Below, piece after piece: positions 31,973-39,363 of a stretch of DNA of 42,872 nt; positions within the stretch are counted from its first letter, which is position 1; each line of letters starts with the position of its first letter. The DNA is from Elusimicrobiota bacterium (lineage in GTDB: Bacteria > Elusimicrobiota > Elusimicrobia > UBA1565 > UBA9628). The notes under the pieces were generated by a model. It was not told the DNA's origin and made no database searches. It saw only the letters and a program-made list of their open reading frames with translations. A program made the position numbers and the translations under genes. The stretch covers positions 1-42,872 of the forward strand of contig JACPOW010000014.1 of the NCBI GenBank assembly GCA_016191335.1. The letters run 5' to 3'.

Positions 31973-33445
31973 TCAAACCTCCGCCGACGCCGCGGGCAGG
32001 CGCACGAAGACGCTGGTGCCGCGGTCGGGTACGCTCTCGATCCACATCTCGCCGCCGTGCGCCATGACGATCTGGCGCGACAGCGGCAGGCCGAGCCCGC
32101 TGCCGTTCGCCCGCGTGGTGAAGAAGGCGCGGAAGACGTGCTCCAGGTCGGCGCTGGAGATGCCCTTTCCGGTGTCGGTCACCTCGACGAGCAAGGTCCC
32201 CTCGATCTCGGAGCGCACGGAGACCTTCAGGGACCCGCCGCCCGGCATCGCGTGGGCCGCGTTGATGAAGAGGTTCAGGAACACCTGCTCGAGCTGGCCG
32301 GGGTCCCCGCGCATGAAGGGGAGCTTCGCCGGGATGTCCCGTTTGAGCTCGATCTTCTGCGTGCGCAGGCGGACCTCGAAGAGGTCGAGGACGCGTTCGA
32401 GCGGCTCGCTCAGATCGAAGGGGCGGATGACGGCCTCGGGCATGCGCGCGAAGCGCAGGAAGTTGCCCATCGTCTGCTCCATGCGGTTGAGCTGGCCGAG
32501 GACCTTGCCCAGCACCTCCCGGCGGGGGCTCCCGTCGGGCGTCTCGGTCTGCATGACCTGGATGGCGGAGCTGATGCCGGTGAGGGGGTTGCGTACCTCG
32601 TGGGCGAGATGGGCGGACAGCTCGCCGAGCGCCGCCAGGCGGTCCAGATGGCCGACTTGGCTTCGGTGCAGGTTGACGATCTCGCGCCGGTCCTTCTCGA
32701 GGAGGCGGACCATGTTGTTGAAGCCGCGGGCGATCGAGCGGAGCTCGCCGGAAGGAAGGTCGTCGACGCGCGTGTCGAGCTTGCCGCGGGCGACCAGGTT
32801 CATGGCCTCGACGATGCGCCCCATCGGCTCGTCGATGACGCGCCGTACGACCATGTAGGTCCACAGCCCGACGATCATGAACGAGGAGAAGAGGATGATG
32901 AGGCGGCCCTTGAGGTTTGCCTCGGCCACGGCCTGGCGGTCGCGCTTCGGCGAGACGAGCCGGACGAAGCCGATCGGCCCCGCGTCGGCCCCGTGGCAAC
33001 GCGAGCAGGCGCCGCGGTTGAGGACGGGAAAGTCCATGATGATGCTCTTGGCGGGATCGAAGGCGCGGGGCGCCTCGTGACGCGGCTTGACGCCGGCGGC
33101 AAGGTCCTCCGTATTGACCGAATTCTTATCCGAATCGAGGAGGAACATCCGGTCGGCCATACCGTGTGCGTTGTGGACGGAGAAAAGATGCGCGATGGCT
33201 CCGTGGGATCCCTGCATCATCGAGTCTACGATGACCCGTTCGACGACGGGAAACATGCTGGTCATCGTCGCGCGCTCCATGTCGAGGACGCTGTTGCGGG
33301 TGTCCTGCACGTACAGCAGGAAGGTGATCGCCGTGACGATCACGGTGAACGAGTAGAAGGCGATGAACGTCTGACGGGCCAGCGAGGCGCCGCGCCAAGC
33401 GACGGTCAAACGCCGAAGCAGTCGGCCTGGACGCAGTCGCCGCAT
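31973..33445 (-). CDS. Sensor histidine kinase with a periplasmic c-type heme sensor domain
   Basis: The 490-aa protein has a first helix near residues 20-45 (FIAFYSFTVIVTAITFLLY). A periplasmic domain with one heme motif, C147-S-R-C150-H151 in NRGACSRCHGAD, follows in a Tll0287/DUF3365-like context. After a second helix (LIILFSSFMIVGLWTYMVV) come HAMP, HisKA with H282 (AHLAHEVRNPL) and HATPase (NLFINAAHAM, DTGKGI, GSGLGLPLS). Covalent heme facing the periplasm suggests sensing of redox state or a small ligand. ATG 33445 is chosen over GTG 33481 because a GGGAAG ribosome binding site precedes it and a sigma-54 promoter overlaps the longer form. Confidence 0.92.
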   Translation of the reverse strand: MRRLRPGRLLRRLTVAWRGASLARQTFIAFYSFTVIVTAITFLLYVQDTRNSVLDMERATMTSMFPVVERVIVDSMMQGSHGAIAHLFSVHNAHGMADRMFLLDSDKNSVNTEDLAAGVKPRHEAPRAFDPAKSIIMDFPVLNRGACSRCHGADAGPIGFVRLVSPKRDRQAVAEANLKGRLIILFSSFMIVGLWTYMVVRRVIDEPMGRIVEAMNLVARGKLDTRVDDLPSGELRSIARGFNNMVRLLEKDRREIVNLHRSQVGHLDRLAALGELSAHLAHEVRNPLTGISSAIQVMQTETPDGSPRREVLGKVLGQLNRMEQTMGNFLRFARMPEAVIRPFDLSEPLERVLDLFEVRLRTQKIELKRDIPAKLPFMRGDPGQLEQVFLNLFINAAHAMPGGGSLKVSVRSEIEGTLLVEVTDTGKGISSADLEHVFRAFFTTRANGSGLGLPLSRQIVMAHGGEMWIESVPDRGTSVFVRLPAASAEV

Positions 33446-33465
33446 AGGGGTTCTTCCCTTTCTTC

Positions 33466-33480
33466 GCAACGATTCGGCCA
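33466..33480 (-). promoter_or_regulatory. Sigma-54 promoter of the kinase/regulator operon
   Basis: Minus-strand TGGCCGAATCGTTGC has GG and GC ten bases apart and shares CGTTGC with the two cytochrome promoters. It implies that the operon encoding the sigma-54 activator is itself sigma-54 dependent. No copy of the 19-bp activator element was found at the usual distance. Confidence 0.75.
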
Positions 33481-33518
33481 CGCCGCGAGCGTGCGGATTC
33501 CACCAACCTCAAATGGAA

Positions 33519-33547
33519 TTGACAAAGGGGAGTCCCGGGCTTACACT
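33519..33547 (+). promoter_or_regulatory. Sigma-70-type promoter of tetraheme cytochrome 3
   Basis: A perfect TTGACA (33519-33524), a 17-base spacer and TACACT (33542-33547) lie 20 bases before the ATG at 33568, with GGAGG as ribosome binding site. It is back to back with the sigma-54 promoter of the kinase operon, so the two genes are divergently transcribed by different polymerase forms. Confidence 0.82.
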
Positions 33548-33567
33548 GAAGTCGGAGGCCCACCCCT

Positions 33568-34161
33568 ATGAACCCCTGGCCCCGGCAGTTGGTCGTTCGT
33601 TCCGTTCTGGTTTTCACGGTGCTCGTCGCGGCGCTCGCGTTGCGCGTGCCGCGTCCCGTGGAAAAAATCTCGGATCTGCGCGACTCCGTCGGAGAACACC
33701 GCGCCCTGCTGAGCGCGGGCCACGCCTCGTTCAGCTGCGCGACCTGTCATATCTCGCACGCGGCGAAAGCCCAGCGTCCGGCTTGGCAGAGGGCGGGCAG
33801 CGAGGACTCCGCGATCTTCATGCGGGAGTCGGACGCGGTCGGCGGGGTCAAGACCGGCCTGTGCATGTCCTGCCATGACGGCACCATTGCCTCCGTGTCG
33901 TCGGCCCACACCGTTGCTTCAGGCGATGCGCGTCGGCCCTTCCAATCCATAGACATGAGAGCCAGCCATCCCGTGGGCGGCGACTATATGGCCGCCGTGC
34001 GCAGCGATCCCGACTCGTATAACGATCCGGTCATGAACAACCGGATCGTCTTGGAGGACGGAAAGGTCGGCTGCATCTCCTGCCATGCCACCCACGACCT
34101 GAGCGCCGTTTCCGCGAGCAACGTCCGGCACGAAGTCTGCATCGAGTGCCACCGCCGCTGA
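33568..34161 (+). CDS. Membrane-anchored OmcE-like tetraheme cytochrome 3
   Basis: The 197-aa protein has an N-terminal hydrophobic helix (VVRSVLVFTVLVAALAL) without a clear cleavage site, so it may stay anchored in the inner membrane. Its four motifs are CATCH, CMSCH, CISCH and CIECH, with CHISH, CMSCHDGT, SHPVG and CHATHD in the same order as in cytochromes 1 and 2. The aromatic PLWxR segment becomes RPAWQR. Unlike its relatives it has a sigma-70-type promoter and stands divergent from the heme-kinase gene. It could be the constitutive electron donor that the kinase reads; this is inference. Confidence 0.9.
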   Translation: MNPWPRQLVVRSVLVFTVLVAALALRVPRPVEKISDLRDSVGEHRALLSAGHASFSCATCHISHAAKAQRPAWQRAGSEDSAIFMRESDAVGGVKTGLCMSCHDGTIASVSSAHTVASGDARRPFQSIDMRASHPVGGDYMAAVRSDPDSYNDPVMNNRIVLEDGKVGCISCHATHDLSAVSASNVRHEVCIECHRR

Positions 34162-34170
34162 GACGGCTCT

Positions 34171-34189
34171 GCGCGTAATCGCGCACTCA
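34171..34189 (+). promoter_or_regulatory. Candidate response-regulator binding site upstream of hemA
   Basis: GCGCGTAATCGCGCACTCA differs at one base from the element upstream of cytochrome 2. It has the same orientation and ends 66 bases before the sigma-54 box of hemA, against 65 bases in the other case. Confidence 0.75.
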
Positions 34190-34255
34190 TATCGCGTTTA
34201 CGACGGGGAACACGGTCCAAAAGCGCCTTATATTCTCCTTTTCACGACGGCTGGA

Positions 34256-34270
34256 TGGTCTTTTTGTTGC
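34256..34270 (+). promoter_or_regulatory. Sigma-54 promoter of hemA
   Basis: TGGTCTTTTTGTTGC has GG and GC ten bases apart and keeps GTTGCCA of the cytochrome promoters. Transcription would begin about five bases before ATG 34287, giving a very short leader. Confidence 0.75.
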
Positions 34271-34286
34271 CACGTAAACGTTCACG

Positions 34287-35333
34287 ATGATGAACGAATG
34301 GATGGTTGTCGGACTGAACCACTCGACGGCTCCCGTCGAAATCCGAGAGGCGATCTCCCCGAAGCCGGAAGAAGCGGGACGCATGAACGCCATCATCAGC
34401 GAGGCCACCGGCCAGCAGGGCGTCGTCGTCCTCTCCACCTGCAGCCGCTTCGAGGTCTACTTCCAGCCCGACAAGGACGGCGAGCAGGCCATGGTCGCCT
34501 GGCTCAACCTCCGCGCCGGGCAGGACATCGGCGCCTCCCTTTTCATCCACCGCGGCCCCGAGGCCGTCGGGCACCTTTTCCGCGTCGCCGCCGGCCTCGA
34601 CTCCTGGATCATGGGCGAGACCGAGATCCTGGGGCAGTGCAAGGCCGCCTACCAGGGCGCCTGCGCCGAGAAGTCGGCCAACCGCTTCGGCCACCTCTCC
34701 TTCCAGCGCGCGCTGATGGTGGGCAAGAAGGTCCGCAACGAGACGCGCATCGTCGGCGGCATCGCCTCCATCGGCGGGGCGGCCGCGATGATGGCGCGCA
34801 GCATCTTCTCCGATTTGAAGGAGCGCGTGGTGGTGGTCTTCGGCGCGGGGACCATGGCCGCCTCCTCGGTGCGGCACCTGCGATCGAAAGGCGCGGGCAA
34901 GCTGTATATCAGCAACCGCAGCCTGGATAAAGGCCAGGCCCTCGCCGCCGAACTCGGCGGCGAGCCCGTCACTCTCGCGGAAGGCTTCGAACGCCTGGAC
35001 CAGGCGGACATCGCGGTCTTCTCCACGGGCTCCGACCGCTATCTGCTGGACGAGGAAGGCGCCCGCGCCCTGTCGCGCCGCCGCGGCGGACGGTCCTTGT
35101 TCATCATCGACATCGCGATGCCGCGCAACGTGGCCCCCGAGGTCGCGAAGGCCGAGGGCGTGTACCTGTACGACATCGACGACCTCAAGGGCGTCGTGCA
35201 GAAGAGCCTCGCCAAGCGCGAGGCCGACATGGTCCAGGCCGCGGCGATCGTGGCCGCCGAGAGCGCCGACTGCTGGCAGCGCCTGACCTTCCCGGTGCCC
35301 GCCGCCCCCGCGCGCACGCCCGTCACCGCGTAG
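34287..35333 (+). CDS. hemA: Glutamyl-tRNA reductase, short form
   Basis: The 348-aa protein has the catalytic Cys in VLSTCSRFEVY (about residue 51), the conserved GLNHSTAPVEIRE start, ILGQCKAAY, and the NADPH-binding segment VVVFGAGTMAASSVRHL. The FIIDIAMPRNVAPEV motif is also present. The enzyme makes glutamate-1-semialdehyde, the first committed step of heme synthesis. E. coli HemA is about 418 aa. Here the C-terminal dimerisation helix bundle is shortened by about 60-70 residues and ends in a Pro/Ala-rich tail. The Asn of the usual STCNR motif is Ser. A sigma-54 promoter and a candidate activator site upstream tie heme supply to cytochrome expression. Confidence 0.92.
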   Translation: MMNEWMVVGLNHSTAPVEIREAISPKPEEAGRMNAIISEATGQQGVVVLSTCSRFEVYFQPDKDGEQAMVAWLNLRAGQDIGASLFIHRGPEAVGHLFRVAAGLDSWIMGETEILGQCKAAYQGACAEKSANRFGHLSFQRALMVGKKVRNETRIVGGIASIGGAAAMMARSIFSDLKERVVVVFGAGTMAASSVRHLRSKGAGKLYISNRSLDKGQALAAELGGEPVTLAEGFERLDQADIAVFSTGSDRYLLDEEGARALSRRRGGRSLFIIDIAMPRNVAPEVAKAEGVYLYDIDDLKGVVQKSLAKREADMVQAAAIVAAESADCWQRLTFPVPAAPARTPVTA

Positions 35334-35402
35334 CCGCGACACTTTCGGCGCTCCTCGCCCGTCTAATCAACGAGGGCCCCAAGGGCCCGGGGGGTAGTGC
35401 AG

Positions 35403-35900
35403 ATGAAGCGGATCATCACTATGGCGTTGGCCGGGGCTCTTCTGCTTCCGGCGGTGCTGCGCGCGGAAGGCAAGCCGGAGGCCCAGGGCGGCAAGGGCGG
35501 GAAGGAGGCCTTCATCGAGCGCATGAAGGAGAAGTTCGGGATCTCCGACGAGCAGGAGGCCAAGCTCAAGGCCGCGAAGCGGGCGCGGCGCGACGCGGAC
35601 GCCGCGATCCACGCGGAGCTCCAGGCGTCGATGCGCAAGCTCTCCGACCAGCTCGAGGACAAGGCCCCGGAGAAGGACCTATCGGCCACGCTCGATAAGC
35701 TCGTCGCCGGACGCAAGTCGCTCCGCGCCGAGGAGGACAAGTTCGAGGCGGCGCTGACCTCGATCCTGACGCCGACGCAGCGCGCGCAGATGCTCGTCGC
35801 GATGAAAGGGCGCATGGGCAAGCACGGCGGCAAGATGGGCGGCCCGAAGATGGGCCCGGGCAAGATGGGCGAGAAGCCCGAGCACCACGACGACGACTAA
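35403..35900 (+). CDS. Spy/CpxP-like periplasmic protein
   Basis: The 165-aa product has a signal peptide (MKRIITMALAGALLLPAVLRA). A helical core follows with an LTPTQRAQML box (LTxxQ motif of the Spy/CpxP/CnrX-like family), and then a Met/His/Gly/Lys-rich tail (KHGGKMGGPKMGPGKMGEKPEHHDDD) that could bind metal ions. Family members are periplasmic chaperones or metal-stress sensors. ATG 35403 follows a GGGGGG tract at good spacing; an in-frame GTG six bases earlier is less likely. Confidence 0.78.
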   Translation: MKRIITMALAGALLLPAVLRAEGKPEAQGGKGGKEAFIERMKEKFGISDEQEAKLKAAKRARRDADAAIHAELQASMRKLSDQLEDKAPEKDLSATLDKLVAGRKSLRAEEDKFEAALTSILTPTQRAQMLVAMKGRMGKHGGKMGGPKMGPGKMGEKPEHHDDD

Positions 35901-35945
35901 GGCCGTCGAAGACCGCACGGCGCGCGAGATGATATCATCGTCTCC

Positions 35946-36626
35946 ATGGACTCGCGCGTCGTGCTGGTCGGGCCGGAGAATCCGCTCAATGTAGGCTTCG
36001 TCGCGCGGGCGATGAAGGCGTTCGGGGCGAAGGACCTCGTGATCGCGGGATCGCCGTGGAAGGCCTTGCCGGCGGAGGCGCGGGTCACCGGGGTGAGCGC
36101 GCCGGAGGTGCTCGACGGGGTGCGGTTCGCGGAGGACCTCGCGGGGGCGCTGAGGGGCTGTGCCACGGCCATCGCGTTCTCGCGGCGGCCGACGGACCTG
36201 AGGCAGGACGAGTTCACCTTGCCGGGGATACCGGCCTCGCTGAACCTCGCCGGGCGGACGGCGCTGGTGTTCGGGCGCGAATCGAAGGGGCTCACGCGGG
36301 CGGAAACGGCGTTGTGCCCGTATCTCGCGAGGATACCGTGTCAGAACGGCGTCAGCCTCAATCTCGGGCAGGCGGTCGCAGTGGCGCTTTTTTCATTAAC
36401 GGCGACGGATCGAACGGCAACGGATGGAGTATCCTCTGAACGGGCCGCAACGGCCTCGTTGGAGAGAATGACGGCCATGTGGGAGTTTGTTCACCCCAAG
36501 CTCGCGGCTTCGCCGCGATTGTCCGAGGAACGGCAACGGAGAATGAGGCAAATGCTTTTTCGGCTTCATCTTAACGACGACGATTTCGACATGTTATTCT
36601 CGATCATGAAGGGGCTCGCCAAGTGA
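35946..36626 (+). CDS. trmJ: TrmJ-like SpoU-family tRNA/rRNA methyltransferase
   Basis: The 226-aa protein has the SPOUT/SpoU motifs in order: GPENPLNVGFVARAMKAFG (motif 1, about residues 9-27), TALVFGRESKGLTRAE (motif 2, about 105-120) and IPCQNGVSLNLGQAVAVALF (motif 3, about 130-150). The C-terminal helical extension with HPKLA and FRLHLNDDD is typical of TrmJ, which 2'-O-methylates position 32 of tRNAs. It is followed by the Nudix gene with a GTGA overlap. A TATCAT box at 35933-35938 may be its -10. Confidence 0.87.
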   Translation: MDSRVVLVGPENPLNVGFVARAMKAFGAKDLVIAGSPWKALPAEARVTGVSAPEVLDGVRFAEDLAGALRGCATAIAFSRRPTDLRQDEFTLPGIPASLNLAGRTALVFGRESKGLTRAETALCPYLARIPCQNGVSLNLGQAVAVALFSLTATDRTATDGVSSERAATASLERMTAMWEFVHPKLAASPRLSEERQRRMRQMLFRLHLNDDDFDMLFSIMKGLAK

Positions 36627-37087
36627 AGACGATCGTCGCGACTCTGTGTTACGTTCGGTCCGGGGAACGGACCTTGATGATGCACCGCAACAAGAAAGAC
36701 GGCGATGTGCATAAGGGCAAATGGAACGGCCTCGGGGGGAAGCTCGATTCGGGCGAATCTCCTGATGAATGCGTCGTCCGCGAGATCCGAGAGGAATCCG
36801 GATTGACCTTGCTCGACCCGAAGCTGAGGGGTGTGCTGACCTTCCCGGCGTTCAAGCCCGGGGAGGATTGGCTGGTGTTCGTGTACACCGCGACCCGGTT
36901 CGAGGGGGAGCTGGCCGAGTGCGCCGAGGGCGACCTCGAGTGGGTGTCGGGGGAGCGCCTGGCGACCTTGCCGCTGTGGGAGGGGGACCGGATCTTCCTG
37001 CCGTGGCTCGAGCAGGACCGGTTCTTCTCGGGCAAGTTCGTGTACCGCGAGGGGCGGCTGGTCTCACACGAGGTTTCGTTCTCCTGA
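36623..37087 (+). CDS. Nudix hydrolase, MutT/8-oxo-dGTP diphosphatase-like
   Basis: The 154-aa protein carries a complete Nudix box (GKLDSGESPDECVVREIR followed by EESGL, residues about 32-54: G-x5-E-x7-REuxEExGu). The segment MMHRNKKDGDVHKGKWNGLGG before it is characteristic of the MutT/NUDT1-like class that cleans oxidised nucleotides. The GTG start overlaps the trmJ stop, so the two are probably co-translated. Confidence 0.88.
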   Translation: MKTIVATLCYVRSGERTLMMHRNKKDGDVHKGKWNGLGGKLDSGESPDECVVREIREESGLTLLDPKLRGVLTFPAFKPGEDWLVFVYTATRFEGELAECAEGDLEWVSGERLATLPLWEGDRIFLPWLEQDRFFSGKFVYREGRLVSHEVSFS

Positions 37088-37094
37088 AGCAGGC

Positions 37095-37123
37095 TTGACG
37101 GCCCGGAGTCTTTGGCTTACCCT
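37095..37123 (+). promoter_or_regulatory. Possible sigma-70 promoter of the trypsin-like gene
   Basis: TTGACG (37095-37100), a 17-base spacer and TACCCT (37118-37123) precede ATG 37131 by seven bases. Transcription would start at or next to the ATG, which suggests a leaderless or near-leaderless message. The same TTGAC-N17-TAC-CT layout is seen at 33519-33547. Confidence 0.5.
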
Positions 37124-37130
37124 TAGCGGG

Positions 37131-38690
37131 ATGCGAATATTGCGCGTCCTCCTGGCGCTTCTTCTCGTTGCCGGACCCATCCAGGCGCAACCTGTCGTCG
37201 ATCTTCTCTCCCGCTACACTGTCCCGGCGGATGAGGCCGCCGCGGCGGCCCCCGAGGGAGACGCGCCTCAAGGCTCGGGCAAGCAGCTTGCGGACCTCGA
37301 GGCGAACCTCGCCCTCGTCAGCGAGAGCCTCGAAGGCTTCGCCCATCCCCAGGACGCTGACAAGGCCCTTCTCGCCGCCAAACCCCGCCTTCCCGCGGGG
37401 ACTGCCCCATTCTTCCGCGACCGAACGACGGCTCTTAACGCGCTCTATCGCACCTTGGCTGTCGTGGATTATACCTGGGCCCTCCGGTTCCCAGATCCGC
37501 CCTGCTCTCCCGCCGATAAGCGCGCCGTGCTGCTGCGATCCGAGGACGGTCTGTTCCTCGATCCAGAAACGGGTAAGACCTCCCGCTGGATGGCGGCGCT
37601 TCTTGGACCGAACGCCCAGGGGAAGAGCCTCGAGACGGCCCTTGACCAGGCGTCCGTGGCATCCGCGCCCAGCGAGACCGAGTATGCGCGCCTGCGCGCC
37701 CGTCTTAATCTAATCACGAAGGCGCTCGATTCCCAGGACGCCGTCGGTGCCGCTCGAGCAAAACTCTACTGCAAACGCGCCGAGACCCGCATGAGGCTTG
37801 CCTTCGCCAATCGGGATTCTGGGCCCGTTCTCGCGGGACGCATCGCGAAAGAGGAGGTAACCCGTCGGGGCCTTGTGATCATAGCGGGGCGCACTGCGAA
37901 GGACCTGGAGGTTCGCGGCGCCGGTGTCGTAATTGAGACCAAGGCCGGAATTCGCGTTCTGACCGATCACCGTTTGGGCGGAGGTGCCGTCGTCGCGTTG
38001 GTCGATGGGAATCCGGATCCAGTGCCGTTGAGCGTCGAGCGGGAGGATGAAAAGTCGGGGTTGCTGCTCTTGCGGCCGGATGGGGACCTCGGCAAAGCCT
38101 TGACCTTGGCCGAGGCCGCGCCTTCGAAGGACGACTTGGTGACCGCTTTCGCTCACTCCGAGAGACTTGGTGCTTGGACTAGGTCCCAGGGTCTGGTCAC
38201 CAAAGGCGATCGCGATTGGTTCCTGACCGACGCTGTAGCCGAGGCTTCGATGGCCGGCGGCGCCGTCCTGGACGCGGGGGGGCGAGTGGCCGGGTTGCTC
38301 GTGTTGCGACGCGTCGAAGGAGGCAGTCGCGAATGGCCGGCGGCGGTTCCCGCGCCGGCCTTGCGCGCTTGGATCGACGGCGGTTCCGCGCCCGTTGCCG
38401 GGCGCGTGGTCCTCTCCGACGCGGGCACGACGAAGATACTGACCGCGTCGCGTCCGCTGCTCGACAGCCTGGCGGCGGGGCAAGGGGCGATAGCCGCTTC
38501 CGCCGATTCATTCACCCAGACGACCCCATGGGGTTCCACCACGCGGGCCGTCTGCATGGCCAACTGCGATGACGGTAATTCAGCCTCCTCCTATCCAGGC
38601 GGAAATGGAAGCGCCGAGCTTGGGCAAGCATGGGGGAACGATCTCCTTTCAAATCAAGAATACTCAGACCAACGCCGAGAGGAGCTTTAA
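37131..38690 (+). CDS. Secreted degenerate trypsin-like protein, probable N-terminal part of a split polymorphic toxin
   Basis: The 519-aa frame has a signal peptide (MRILRVLLALLLVAGPIQA) and a helical region (about 40-240). A DegP-like trypsin fold follows (about 250-425), recognised by IRVLTDHRLGGG, SGLLLLRPDGD, FLTDAVAEASMAGGAVLD and GGRVAGLLVLRR. The catalytic Ser is replaced (SMAGGAV where GNSGGP is expected) and the Asp position is Gly, so it is probably not a protease. After residue 485 (CMANCDDGNSASSYPGG) the frame loses sense and stops. The next gene's frame takes over at a G5 tract near 38633. A +1 or -1 change there would give one secreted protein with a C-terminal toxin domain. 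Confidence 0.72.
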   Translation: MRILRVLLALLLVAGPIQAQPVVDLLSRYTVPADEAAAAAPEGDAPQGSGKQLADLEANLALVSESLEGFAHPQDADKALLAAKPRLPAGTAPFFRDRTTALNALYRTLAVVDYTWALRFPDPPCSPADKRAVLLRSEDGLFLDPETGKTSRWMAALLGPNAQGKSLETALDQASVASAPSETEYARLRARLNLITKALDSQDAVGAARAKLYCKRAETRMRLAFANRDSGPVLAGRIAKEEVTRRGLVIIAGRTAKDLEVRGAGVVIETKAGIRVLTDHRLGGGAVVALVDGNPDPVPLSVEREDEKSGLLLLRPDGDLGKALTLAEAAPSKDDLVTAFAHSERLGAWTRSQGLVTKGDRDWFLTDAVAEASMAGGAVLDAGGRVAGLLVLRRVEGGSREWPAAVPAPALRAWIDGGSAPVAGRVVLSDAGTTKILTASRPLLDSLAAGQGAIAASADSFTQTTPWGSTTRAVCMANCDDGNSASSYPGGNGSAELGQAWGNDLLSNQEYSDQRREEL

Positions 38691-39363
38691 TAGCCTCGAC
38701 GCATACGACCCGGACAAAAAACGGCCTGTAGACCAAGCCTTCATTGGAGTGCCGAGCGTCGTTACGGCTCCTGGGGAAGTTTTCCTTCTTCGTGGAGTGG
38801 GCACGAAAGTCAGTTCGGTCGTCCGTCTGTCTCTTAAAGGCGGTGCCCTGATCCCCGAGGGGGGAACGCTCGGCGAGGTCGTTGTCGCTGGTGGCGCTGC
38901 AAGCATCGGAATCATCATTGCCGGCGGCGCTGTCGTCATCTTCACCGTCAACTATGGCTTGAACGAGATGATCGCTGCTCAGGATAAGTATAACGACGCA
39001 ATTGACCTTCATCGTGAAAGTCGTCCCCAGTCAATCCGGGGAAGAGGGGATTTCGAAGAACTTGATGCTCAAGAGCATAAAACGCTGGCTCCTCCGGGTC
39101 GATGTACGAAAGTGCGGTGGAAGGCATTGGACGTCGATGCGGGACGAAAATGCACTCGGCCACGATCATGTAGTGACGTCGAGCGATTCGACTGCGTAGA
39201 ACTCAGGCTTCGACGGCAACGCAATGAAGAGTGCGCTTCCGCGCGGAAATTGATCATGGACGAGTGTTTCGATGGCGGTGACGATATTCATAAGAAGGAG
39301 TTGCAGAAAGTGCTAGATGTCTTGGATGTATGCGCGCGACGAATTACCGATGAATGCCCATGA
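38569..39363 (+). CDS. Ntox16-like polymorphic toxin domain protein
   Basis: The 264-aa frame overlaps the previous gene by 122 bases. Its first 20 residues look non-coding. Sense seems to begin at GGTISFQIKNTQ, followed by a beta-rich segment, a glycine-rich hydrophobic helix (VVVAGGAASIGIIIAGGAVVIF) and a Cys-rich end. The end shows RSCSDVERFDCVEL, NEECASARKLIMDECFDGGD and IHKKELQKVL, the pattern I associate with Pfam Novel toxin 16 at the C-termini of RHS and other polymorphic toxins. Base composition is AT-richer than the surroundings. The stop overlaps the start of a probable immunity gene. Toxin activity is inferred from this domain and layout. Confidence 0.68.
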   Translation: MTVIQPPPIQAEMEAPSLGKHGGTISFQIKNTQTNAERSFNSLDAYDPDKKRPVDQAFIGVPSVVTAPGEVFLLRGVGTKVSSVVRLSLKGGALIPEGGTLGEVVVAGGAASIGIIIAGGAVVIFTVNYGLNEMIAAQDKYNDAIDLHRESRPQSIRGRGDFEELDAQEHKTLAPPGRCTKVRWKALDVDAGRKCTRPRSCSDVERFDCVELRLRRQRNEECASARKLIMDECFDGGDDIHKKELQKVLDVLDVCARRITDECP

